From positions 1 through 40,914 of the forward strand of contig CAYGZM010000016.1 in assembly GCA_964354365.1 (NCBI GenBank): a DNA stretch of 40,914 nt. Reading direction: 5' to 3'. The translations under genes were made by a program, and so were the position numbers. Below the pieces are notes generated by a model. The model did no database searches and was not told the DNA's origin. It was given only the letters and a program-made list of their open reading frames with translations. The stretch is from CAYGZM01 sp964354365 (GTDB lineage: Bacteria > Planctomycetota > Phycisphaerae > Sedimentisphaerales > Anaerobacaceae). Shown one piece after another: positions 1 through 7,184 of the stretch (positions are counted from its first letter, which is position 1; each line of letters begins with the position of its first letter).

Positions 1-2
1 GA

Positions 3-965
3 GGCGGCGGCTCAGGCACGTTGTACTTCGACGACATCAGGCTGTACGTCCCCAGATGTATTCTTGGGCGTCGTCCGGCCGACTATGCCCTGCTTGATTA
101 TGCTCCCGAGGGCACTCCGAACGGCGACTGCAAGGTTGACTACAAGGAGCTGGCCATTATGGCCCGCGACTGGGCGACCGGCGACAGGACCGTCAATCCG
201 CAAGCGATTTCGGTCGGCCCTGTGGCGTGGTATAAGTTTGATGGCAATGCCAACGACAGCTCCGGCAACGGTAACAACGGCACCGAAAACGGCGGACCGT
301 TCTATTCGGCCGGCCACATCGGCCAGGCGATTGACCTTGACGGTGTCGATGACTATGTCTCGACCGGCAAGACCGCTTCTCAGCTTGGCATAGATGGAGG
401 CAACGCCAAGACGACTATGGCGTGGGTTTATACGCGCGCCTTCAACAACGGCGGTATCTGGGAGGTAGGCGCGAATGTGAACAGTCAGGATTGGTCTTTG
501 AGAACGTACACTGATGCCACTTATCCTACTGACCGCTGGCGCGTGCAACGTTTCGGGTATCCCACATACGACTTTGACGTGACGTATCCTTCCCTGAACG
601 AATGGGTGCATTTCGCGCTGGTCTATGACGGCACCGCTGGAGGGAACGAGTCGAGGTTGTATGCCGACGGTATTGTGATTGGAACGCAGACGGCAGCACT
701 CAACACGGCGAACAGCCCGAAGAACTTCGTTGTAGGCCGTTGGGACGTCAACTACTTCAACGGGCTTGTTGATGACCTGCGGGTTTACAGCTATGCCTTG
801 ACGGAGGGCCAGGTTCTGACTTCGGCCGGAATGGGTGCGACTTATATTCCGTTGACCTCGCCTGCCAACGTCTATGACCCCGAGCCTGTGAACCAGAGGA
901 AGGTCAACTTCAAGGACTACAGCAAGCTGGTCCTCAGGTGGCTTGAGGAAAACGAGTGGCCTTAA
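3..965 (+). CDS. LamG-domain secreted protein with dockerin-like motifs, 5' end outside the window
   Basis: The frame is open from the first base, so only the last 320 residues are visible. They begin with the end of a beta-sandwich (LYFDDIRLY), followed by a dockerin/EF-hand-like segment (residues about 39-57, NGDCKVDYKELAIMARDW). Then comes a LamG/concanavalin-like domain from about residue 75 to 275 (VAWYKFDGNANDSSGNGN, GLVDDLRVYSYAL), and the protein ends with a second dockerin-like segment (VNFKDYSKLVLRW). Such multi-domain proteins are common in planctomycetes and are taken to bind polysaccharide or other surface proteins outside the cell. Neither dockerin-like segment is a textbook dockerin. 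A strong terminator follows at 1038. The substrate is unknown. Confidence 0.85.
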   Translation, partial: GGGSGTLYFDDIRLYVPRCILGRRPADYALLDYAPEGTPNGDCKVDYKELAIMARDWATGDRTVNPQAISVGPVAWYKFDGNANDSSGNGNNGTENGGPFYSAGHIGQAIDLDGVDDYVSTGKTASQLGIDGGNAKTTMAWVYTRAFNNGGIWEVGANVNSQDWSLRTYTDATYPTDRWRVQRFGYPTYDFDVTYPSLNEWVHFALVYDGTAGGNESRLYADGIVIGTQTAALNTANSPKNFVVGRWDVNYFNGLVDDLRVYSYALTEGQVLTSAGMGATYIPLTSPANVYDPEPVNQRKVNFKDYSKLVLRWLEENEWP

Positions 966-1037
966 TCGGCGTTGAGTGGAAGCTGATGCGGCTCGTCCCT
1001 TCTTTGTACGGGGACGGCCACAGAGATTTGCATCTGT

Positions 1038-1080
1038 CCGGGGCCTGTGCCAATAGGCACAGGCCCCGGTTGTTTTTTCT
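1038..1080 (+). terminator. Intrinsic terminator of the LamG gene
   Basis: A perfect 14-bp stem (1038-1051 with 1056-1069, core CCGGGGCCTGTGCC) closes a 4-nt AATA loop and is followed directly by a T-rich run (TTGTTTTTTCT). It lies 73 bp after the LamG stop codon, in the correct orientation. Confidence 0.9.
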
Positions 1081-1152
1081 CTCAACCGGGGGGCTGACTC
1101 ATCGTCCATACGTCTATCGGTCTGCTTGGCGACAAAAACGGCGGCTCCATTA

Positions 1153-1224
1153 CTCAAACTGACCGATTCGATTGCATTAGTAATCGTAACTCTTTGATTT
1201 ATAAGAGAATCCGGTCAGTTTGAG
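1153..1224. repeat. Spaced inverted repeat between convergent genes
   Basis: CTCAAACTGACCG at 1153-1165 is repeated as its exact complement at 1212-1224. With one bulged base the arms extend to 17/18 bp (1153-1169 and 1207-1224). The 37-nt centre contains a smaller stem (CGATTGC with GTAATCG, one G-T pair). It sits just 3' of rsmH, after the LamG terminator. It could terminate rsmH or be a small palindromic repeat. Confidence 0.6.
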
Positions 1225-1228
1225 ATAC

Positions 1229-2362
1229 TTATATCTCTGAGCTCTCTGTGGCTATAGAGTATTCGGGTTGGATGGATTTTACGACAGCCCAGCGAAATTT
1301 AGCCGATGCGCTGCGGGGATTTGAGATAATTTCCTTGATTCGCGGGACGATTGGGTTTTTGGCTGCCGACTGGTATATGCCATTTCGAGCACCGTCACGA
1401 AACGAGTGCTTGACGAGGCGGTCTTCGCCGCTGTGAAAACTTATTATACCGATTCGGCCGCCCGGACGCAGACAGTGTGGGGCAATTCTCAGAAGCTCTT
1501 TTAAGGAGCCGATTTCATCATTGACCAGTATGCGCAGGGCCTGGAATGTGCGGGCAGCAGGATGTAACGAGCCGAATTTTGAGGCGCGATTCTGCTGCCG
1601 CCAGGTTTTCGCAGTCAGGCCCTTAACGTGGAAGATCGTCCGAACGAGCTGTTCGGTCTGCGTAATTGGCTGCACGGCGCGCTGGGTAACGATCAGGTGG
1701 GCGATTTTTTGATGGTCTGGTTCGTCGGCCAGCTCCCAAAAGGCCTTGGCCAGCTCTTCTTCGGAAAGGTTGTTGAGCAAATCTACACCGGTTTGCTTTA
1801 ACCGGTCGTCCATCCGCATATCGAGGGGACCTTTATGTTTGTAGCTCATCCCGCGGTCGGGATTGTCTATTTGCATACTCGAAACGCCAAGGTCGGCAAA
1901 AATGATGTCATAGCCGTCGAGCTTCTCTTTGTTCAGCACATTGGCAATGCCGGCGAAGTTGCTGCGATAGAAGCTCACGGGCACGTTCCCTTTGCTCAGC
2001 CGATGGCGGGTGCGTTCAAGCTCGGTGCTATCGACATCCAAGGCAATCAATTTTCCGGTGGGGCATACGCGCTTGATAAACTCGGCCGCGTGGCCGCCGT
2101 AGCCGACAGTGCAGTCAACTATGACTTCACCGGACTTGGGCCTCAGGCAGCCTAAAACCTCCTCTGTCAGGACAGGAATATGAGTGCCGACCGGTGTTTT
2201 GCCTTTTGCACGGAGATGAGGCGCTAAGTCCGGGTAGGCCGCGATGTTGTGCTCCTTGTACTTTTGCAGGTAGCTTTTCGGGTAGGTGCCGCTGTACCTG
2301 GGTCGGCGTCGGCGTTTGATCGGCGGCTCGGCGCCGCTGCCGGATTGGTCAGACACGTTCAT
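1229..2362 (-). CDS. rsmH: 16S rRNA (cytosine-1402 N4)-methyltransferase RsmH
   Basis: RsmH transfers a methyl group from S-adenosylmethionine to N4 of C1402 in the decoding centre of 16S rRNA. HIPVL (61-65) starts the conserved core. The SAM-binding motif I is DCTVGYGGH (83-91), followed by FADLGVSSMQID and the C-terminal ISFHSGEDRLVKH. At 377 residues it is about 60 longer than usual because of a basic N-terminal extension (residues 1-60, with KRRRRPRYSG). In many bacteria rsmH lies in the mraZ-ftsI-mur cluster. Here none of those genes is adjacent, which fits planctomycetes with their rearranged division genes. The ATG at 2362 is the first in frame before the extension. Confidence 0.95.
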   Translation of the reverse strand: MNVSDQSGSGAEPPIKRRRRPRYSGTYPKSYLQKYKEHNIAAYPDLAPHLRAKGKTPVGTHIPVLTEEVLGCLRPKSGEVIVDCTVGYGGHAAEFIKRVCPTGKLIALDVDSTELERTRHRLSKGNVPVSFYRSNFAGIANVLNKEKLDGYDIIFADLGVSSMQIDNPDRGMSYKHKGPLDMRMDDRLKQTGVDLLNNLSEEELAKAFWELADEPDHQKIAHLIVTQRAVQPITQTEQLVRTIFHVKGLTAKTWRQQNRASKFGSLHPAARTFQALRILVNDEIGSLKELLRIAPHCLRPGGRIGIISFHSGEDRLVKHSFRDGARNGIYQSAAKNPIVPRIKEIISNPRSASAKFRWAVVKSIQPEYSIATESSEI

Positions 2363-2492
2363 TGGGGATTTCCATATACCATCAACTTAATTTCGTTCCT
2401 CCATATTCACTGCCCTATAGTACCAGACTCTTCTTGAAAAGTCATCATACCGGAAGTAACTGGCGCCTGTTGCGGAAAGGAAAATCAGAGAA

Positions 2493-2556
2493 GTCACCCC
2501 TGCGAAAGCAGGGGTCTATGGTCCAAAGACTGGATTCCTGCTTTTGCAGGAATGAC
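2493..2556. repeat. REP-like double palindrome (dRS3-like family)
   Basis: Two facing hairpins: ACCCCTGC-GAAA-GCAGGGGT (2496-2515) and ATTCCTGC-TTTT-GCAGGAAT (2534-2553). The whole 64-bp unit begins with GTCA and ends with TGAC, so it is itself an inverted pair of the word GTCAYYCCTGC. It fills most of the rsmH-rluA intergenic space (2363-2659), where nothing else was seen. A relative lies at 38976-39027. Confidence 0.75.
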
Positions 2557-2659
2557 AGGAACCCTGTTTCCGGAACGCCTGAGTGGGAAATGACCTTTTG
2601 ACGGGGGTGAATTTCCTTGCTCATCGCCATATCCGGCATAAGATAGAAGAGTATTCGGT

Positions 2660-3379
2660 ATGCCCAAGAGAAAACGTTCGACCAATAGACACCTGCCGAG
2701 AGGATTGGAGATACTCTACGAAGATAAAGATATCCTGGTGGTCGGTAAGCCGGCGGGGCTGTTGACAGTGGCTACGGAGACGAACAAATCGAGGACGGCT
2801 TGCCACATTCTAACCGATTATGTCCGCAAGGGCTGTCTAAAGTCGCGAAACCGAATTTTCATTGTTCACAGGCTGGATCAGTGGACGTCCGGCGTGCTCA
2901 TCTTTGCGAAAAGCGAGGAAGTCAAGTTACGTTTGCAGGCCCAGTGGAAAGACACGGAAAAGAAATATGTTGCGGTGGTTTATGGCAGGCTGGCAAAAAA
3001 AGAGGACAGTATTACCTCGTACCTGGCGCAGAACAAGGCTTATGTCGTCTATTCTACAACTGATGCCACGAAGGGCAAACTTGCCCATACCGCTTATAAG
3101 GTGCTCAAGGAGACAAAGCAGTTCAGTCTGTTAGAGATTAGTCTTTTGACCGGCAGGAAGAATCAGATACGTGTGCATATGGCTGACAAGGGACATCCGA
3201 TTGTGGGCGATAGAAAATATGGAAAGCCCGGAGATGTGCACAAGCGTTTGGCGCTTCATTCCAAATCCATTTCATTCAAACACCCCGCCACCGGCAAGCA
3301 GATGACTTTTGAAACCAGGACCCCGGCATATTTCAACAAACTCATTGACAGTAACGCAGACTTGGTCAGACCCGGATAG
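2660..3379 (+). CDS. RluA-family RNA pseudouridine synthase
   Basis: This enzyme isomerises specific uridines in ribosomal or transfer RNA to pseudouridine. The catalytic loop HRLDQWTSG is at residues 70-78 with Asp73 as the expected nucleophile. YEDKDILVVGKPAGLLTV (20-37) and GRKNQIRVHMADKGHPIVGD near the C terminus are family motifs. At 239 residues it consists of the catalytic domain only and lacks the N-terminal S4 RNA-binding domain of RluC and RluD. The target uridine cannot be told from sequence. The gene appears to be transcribed alone. Confidence 0.92.
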   Translation: MPKRKRSTNRHLPRGLEILYEDKDILVVGKPAGLLTVATETNKSRTACHILTDYVRKGCLKSRNRIFIVHRLDQWTSGVLIFAKSEEVKLRLQAQWKDTEKKYVAVVYGRLAKKEDSITSYLAQNKAYVVYSTTDATKGKLAHTAYKVLKETKQFSLLEISLLTGRKNQIRVHMADKGHPIVGDRKYGKPGDVHKRLALHSKSISFKHPATGKQMTFETRTPAYFNKLIDSNADLVRPG

Positions 3380-3508
3380 ACTGTTTACAAACTACAAACT
3401 CACAAGTATCAGCTTCACGGGCATTGCAGCCTGAGACGGCGGGAATTACAATTATCAGGCAGGTTTGATAGTGGCGGTGTTTTGGCGTTCTGGTGACGGA
3501 GATAAGAA

Positions 3509-5662
3509 ATGACGATTCTAACGTGTCTTATTCTGATGGCAGCGGGCGCCGGCGGTGCGGCGAATTCGCAGAGGCAGATCGCGATTGAGGCATCGGCTCA
3601 AACGGTGGGCAAGTATGAGAAGGCCGAGCTGCTTATCCGGGTCGATAAGCAATACGGCAATCCATTCGATCCGGACGAAATTGACTTGGCGGTCGTGATT
3701 ACGACTCCCGGCGGCAAGGAAACGGTGCTGCCGGCTTTCTTCTGCCAGGACTGCGAGCGGCGAAAATTGAGTGAGGGCCGCAGCAGAGGCAACTGGTATT
3801 ATCCGGTGGGGGCCGGCACGTGGAAGGCGCGATTTGCGCCGATGGAGACGGGCGGCTACTCGGCGAAGGCAAAGCTCAAAGATCAGAATGGTACGGCCGA
3901 ATCGCAAGCCGTTCGCTTCGAGTGCGCGCCTTCGAAAAGCAGGGGCTTTATCCGAGCGGGCAGGAAAGACCCGCGCTTCTTTGAATTCAGCGAGGGCGAC
4001 CCGTTCTTTGTAATCGGGCAGAACCTGGCGTTTATCGGCGAGGGACAATATGTGAATCTCACCAAGGCGGAGGAGATATTCGACAGGTTGTCGGAGAACG
4101 GCGCGAACTTCCTGCGAATATGGACTTGCTGCGAGGACTGGGCAATGGCCATCGAGGCGCGGAAGAGCGCGTGGGGGCGGTCGTGGGGCGGCAAGGGACC
4201 TATTGTGCCGGTGCCGGGCAGTGAAGCTGCCGTCAATCCGCGGAAGTGCGTCAAGATCGAAGGCGGGCCCGGCCCAGCGGGTGAGGGAACGTCAATCAGC
4301 GTCTCGCCTTCTCACGAGGTTGCAGTGCGCCCGAATACGCGCTATGTGCTCAGCGGGCGATTTATGGCTGAGGGGCCGACCGGACTGAGGTTGCAGTTGT
4401 CGCACGGAGACGCGAATCCGCAATTTGATGCTGCGCCCGAGGGGCAATGGAAGGAGTTTCGATATGAGTTCGTTACGGGTCAGAATGCCCTGTGGCTTGG
4501 CAGACTGGCGGTTAGTTTAGCCGGTTCCGGCAAGGTCTGGCTGGATGGGCTGTCGCTGAAAGAAGCGAGCGGGGGGGCGGAACTGCTCTGGGAGGCCGAC
4601 GTGAATCGTTCGGTCAGGGGTTACTACAATCAGGTCGATTGCTTCATTTTGGATGAGCTTATCAATGCGGCTGAGCAGAACGGCATTTACCTGATGCTGT
4701 GCGCGATCACCAGGGACCTCTATATGAATTCGCTATCCGATGCGAAGAGCGCTGAGTATCAGCAGGCTATTGAGGATGCGAAGAAGTTCATGCGATATGC
4801 GGTGGCGCGATGGGGGTATTCGACGAGCGTGGCGGCGTGGGAATACTTCAACGAGATGGACCCCGGCAAGCCGACGGACAGGTTCTACGACGAAGTTGGC
4901 GAGTATCTCGAAGGGGTCGATATATATCGTCATTTGCGGACGACGAGCACGTGGCATCCGTCGGCGAGGGACTGCCGGCACGCGCGGATTGATATCGGGC
5001 AACTGCACCATTATATGCGCCCGGAGACGAAGGAGGAGTTCAAGGATGAGGCGGCCGTGTTGATAGAAAAGACGCGGTTCTTGAGAGAGAACGGTCCGAA
5101 TAAGCCGGTGCTGATTGGCGAATTCGGCCTGGCCACCGAGAAGTGGGGTCTGAGCGAGAATATGAAGCAGGATAATGAAGGGGCGCATTTTCATACTTCG
5201 CTTTGGGCGTCGGCGTTCGCGGGCGGCTCCGGGACGGCGATGTTCTGGTGGTGGGACCAGTTGGACAGGCAGGATGCCTACGGCCACTATAAGCCGTTGG
5301 CGGCGTTTCTTAAAGACGTGTCTTTTGTGGGGCTGAGTCCGGTCAGAGCGAATGTGTCAAAAGGGGAGCTTCGCGTGTTGGGCTATCAGGGCGGCGACCG
5401 TGCGTATATCTGGCTGTTTAACCCGGCGGCGACGTGGTGGAATCTCGTGGTTGAGAAGCAGCAGCCTGCGGAGGTCAAAGATGCTACGGTTGAGGTCGAG
5501 GGGCTTACCCCCGGCAGCTACTCCGTCGAGTGGTGGGACACTTTTGAAGGCAAAGTAATCGCAAGTGAGCGAGTTTCATTTACGCAGGGGGCTTTGCGAA
5601 TTCCAGTTCGGGCGTTCGGGCGGGATATCGCCTGCAAGATTAGGCCGGCCGGCAGTCCTTGA
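3509..5662 (+). CDS. Secreted DUF5060 / GH5-like glycoside hydrolase with an inserted sugar-binding-like domain
   Basis: A 717-residue predicted exported glycosidase. A short hydrophobic leader (1-18) precedes a DUF5060-like beta-sandwich (about 25-130). The catalytic TIM barrel starts near 145 (FEFSEGDPFFVIGQN, NFLRIWTCCEDW). It is interrupted at about 235-350 by a jelly-roll-like segment of carbohydrate-binding type (GGPGPAGEGTSISVSP, GKVWLDGLSLKEA), then resumes at GYYNQVDCFILDEL. Likely catalytic acids are Glu449 in EYFNEMD (acid/base) and Glu538 in IGEFGLA (nucleophile), as in clan GH-A. A beta-sandwich tail closes the protein. An in-frame stop two codons upstream and a GGAG 8 nt before the ATG fix the start. 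The n-region of the leader lacks basic residues. The substrate is unknown. Confidence 0.83.
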   Translation: MTILTCLILMAAGAGGAANSQRQIAIEASAQTVGKYEKAELLIRVDKQYGNPFDPDEIDLAVVITTPGGKETVLPAFFCQDCERRKLSEGRSRGNWYYPVGAGTWKARFAPMETGGYSAKAKLKDQNGTAESQAVRFECAPSKSRGFIRAGRKDPRFFEFSEGDPFFVIGQNLAFIGEGQYVNLTKAEEIFDRLSENGANFLRIWTCCEDWAMAIEARKSAWGRSWGGKGPIVPVPGSEAAVNPRKCVKIEGGPGPAGEGTSISVSPSHEVAVRPNTRYVLSGRFMAEGPTGLRLQLSHGDANPQFDAAPEGQWKEFRYEFVTGQNALWLGRLAVSLAGSGKVWLDGLSLKEASGGAELLWEADVNRSVRGYYNQVDCFILDELINAAEQNGIYLMLCAITRDLYMNSLSDAKSAEYQQAIEDAKKFMRYAVARWGYSTSVAAWEYFNEMDPGKPTDRFYDEVGEYLEGVDIYRHLRTTSTWHPSARDCRHARIDIGQLHHYMRPETKEEFKDEAAVLIEKTRFLRENGPNKPVLIGEFGLATEKWGLSENMKQDNEGAHFHTSLWASAFAGGSGTAMFWWWDQLDRQDAYGHYKPLAAFLKDVSFVGLSPVRANVSKGELRVLGYQGGDRAYIWLFNPAATWWNLVVEKQQPAEVKDATVEVEGLTPGSYSVEWWDTFEGKVIASERVSFTQGALRIPVRAFGRDIACKIRPAGSP

Positions 5663-5724
5663 ATTGCCAAGTCCAGCCCGCCGGGCGGGGCATTTCAGTA
5701 GTGGGCGAGATGGACGACAGAGGA

Positions 5725-5773
5725 CAGAATACAGAATACAGAATACAGAATACAGAATACAGAATACAGAAGA
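5725..5773. repeat. 7-bp tandem repeat, six perfect copies
   Basis: CAGAATA is repeated six times without error (5725-5766) and followed by a seventh variant copy CAGAAGA. It lies between the 3' ends of the glycosidase gene (+) and the HTH gene (-). A looser tract built from the same words lies at 28484-28535. Confidence 0.95.
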
Positions 5774-5791
5774 CAGAGGGGTGAGGGATTA

Positions 5792-6334
5792 TCATACGAA
5801 ATGGAGTTTTTTTCGACCGGGCGGAAGGGCGGTTTGTGATGTTTGCTGAAGGGCTCTTTGCTCTCTGGCCTGAAACTCGGCCATATCACAACAACCCCAC
5901 TCGATCCAGCGGACTATGGATGATAATGTCCATATCAGGCTGCCGTTGACCTTCATCGGCTTGGGGCCGACCCTGCCACGCACCCTCAGAAACCAGAAGC
6001 GCCTCTCGGAAATGCCGAGAATCTCCGACGCGATGGTTTTTGCATCAACGAACTCAACGACACGCTGCTGAAGGGCGTGATCGGGCCGCTCGTGCGGTCG
6101 TGCGAGGTCTTGAAGCTGTTGTTGCGGGTTGGGGCCGGCGCGAGCGGCCGCCCTGCATCTTCCTCTGCGAGCCATCTCCTGCAACAAGGCTATTGGATCC
6201 AGAGAGGCGTAGTCGGGCGGTTGGCTTGCCGTATCCCCGCTTGGCGGACCGTGTTCGGTAGCCTCTTGCGGAGTGCGCACACCGTGTAATATCTGCAAAA
6301 GTGCGTTGTGTAAGCCGACACTACGTTTTGCCAT
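5792..6334 (-). CDS. Helix-turn-helix (AlpA/excisionase-like) DNA-binding protein
   Basis: A 180-residue protein. The region at about 95-145 (TIASEILGISERRFWFLRVRG, then GSLIWTLSSIVRWI) has the layout of the winged HTH of MerR/AlpA/Xis proteins: a recognition helix after GISER, and a wing ending in a tryptophan-rich helix. The N-terminal 90 residues are Pro/Ala/Gln-rich and look disordered. I chose the ATG at 6334 over an upstream in-frame TTG because GAGG lies about 10 nt before the ATG and because an extended -10 box stands just upstream. Its targets are unknown. It may regulate itself. No integrase or phage gene is adjacent. Confidence 0.6.
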   Translation of the reverse strand: MAKRSVGLHNALLQILHGVRTPQEATEHGPPSGDTASQPPDYASLDPIALLQEMARRGRCRAAARAGPNPQQQLQDLARPHERPDHALQQRVVEFVDAKTIASEILGISERRFWFLRVRGRVGPKPMKVNGSLIWTLSSIVRWIEWGCCDMAEFQAREQRALQQTSQTALPPGRKKLHFV

Positions 6335-6364
6335 TGGCAAGTTCCTCTGTCGAATACGTTCTCT

Positions 6365-6373
6365 ATTATACCA
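6365..6373 (-). promoter_or_regulatory. Extended -10 promoter of the HTH gene
   Basis: On the minus strand the sequence reads TGGTATAAT, a consensus -10 with the TG extension, about 30 nt before the chosen ATG at 6334. No good -35 is visible, as is usual for extended -10 promoters. Confidence 0.5.
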
Positions 6374-6459
6374 TAAGGCAGGCTCGCGCTGCTATCGTGG
6401 TAACTACGGGATTTGTGAGAATATTTTCGGTGGGAAGCGTGTTTTTACGCCAAGAATAA

Positions 6460-6515
6460 GGGTGGGCCAGGGAGCGGAGGGAGAGAGGAGGGAGAGGAAA
6501 TAGCCCTGACCCACC
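6460..6515 (+). other. G-run cluster inside an inverted repeat (possible G-quadruplex)
   Basis: Five GGG runs occur at 6460-6492 with loops of 1, 3, 6 and 8 nt. The flanks GGTGGGCCAGGG (6461-6472) and CCCTGACCCACC (6504-6515) are complementary at 11 of 12 positions, with an almost pure purine loop between them. The two folds would compete. Confidence 0.45.
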
Positions 6516-6653
6516 GGATATTCATTATAGCAAAGAGCCTCCAGAAACTGCCACAATTCTAAGGCTTTTCGGGGTGGCAGTCAAGGCAAATCGGGGAGAA
6601 TTTTTAGGGTTCTTCCGAATAATGGATAGGCGTACTTTGCGACTCGCAAGACC

Positions 6654-6759
6654 GAGAAAAATCGTTCGGGGCCCCATTCGACAAGCTCAGGGCGGGCCCA
6701 GAGGTCCAAATTACCCCCTGGTTGCCCTAATTTGGCCCTCTGCCCAAACGATTTTTCTC
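6654..6759. repeat. Long imperfect hairpin interrupted by a REP-like word
   Basis: Outer arms GAGAAAAATCGTT (6654-6666) and AACGATTTTTCTC (6747-6759) are exact complements. Inner arms at 6700-6713 and 6728-6741 pair at 13 of 14 positions around a 14-nt loop. The left side carries about 27 extra bases with no partner on the right; these contain TTCGACAAGCTCAGG, the core of a common dispersed REP-like repeat. This suggests insertion of one repeat into another. Confidence 0.65.
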
Positions 6760-6847
6760 TCCAGACAACTCCATGGGCCTGACCTGAAAGGGCCACCTAC
6801 TCATTAACCTGTTGAAGCGATTTTGGCGGTAAGGGGGGAAGAGGGTA

Positions 6848-6917
6848 TCGAATGAGGAATGTCGAATGAGGAATGTCGAATGAGGAATGTCGAACGAGGA
6901 ATGTCGAACGAGGAATG
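6848..6917. repeat. 14-bp tandem repeat, five copies
   Basis: Three copies of TCGAATGAGGAATG are followed by two copies of TCGAACGAGGAATG, with no spacers. The gap 6335-7184 holds this array, the two hairpins above and a REP-like word, and I see no gene in it. Confidence 0.95.
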
Positions 6918-7011
6918 GCGAAGTGCGGCGAATGACGGGTGGATGACGTGAGTACAACATTTCGCAAATGGCGCGACTATGAGACAAAAAGCCTGTAACG
7001 GTTTTGACAGA

Positions 7012-7042
7012 TTTCTCCGCTCGCTTCGCTCGGTCGAAATGA
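7012..7042. repeat. REP-like CTTCGCTC element
   Basis: The stretch contains CTCGCTTCGCTCGGTCGAAA, a form of the TTCGAC/CTTCGCTC repeat word also present at 6679, 14178-14212, 28892-28914 and 28927-28959. Confidence 0.55.
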
Positions 7043-7117
7043 AGTTTAGTCGGGAGAATTATGAAACGCGGTAATAGGAGGCAATTCAGGCGCGCCGGAT
7101 TGCAGATTGGCGGGTGC

Positions 7118-7146
7118 TTGTGGAATTGAGGGGATGTTTGTACAAT
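7118..7146 (+). promoter_or_regulatory. Sigma-70-type promoter of the propeller gene
   Basis: TTGTGG (7118-7123), a 17-bp spacer and TACAAT (7141-7146) lie about 40 bp before the ATG at 7185. Each hexamer differs from consensus at one or two positions. Confidence 0.5.
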
Positions 7147-7184
7147 AAGGTTTTGCGAATAGAGAATCCGAAAGGAAGGACACT

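Noticed and set aside
12..1157. A 381-codon minus-strand open frame opposite the LamG gene
   Set aside because: It mirrors the coding strand of a clear LamG protein, spans its strong terminator, and its product has no family features.
5725..6917. Possible CRISPR array
   Set aside because: The units are 7 and 14 bp and are directly adjacent without unique spacers; no cas genes are present.
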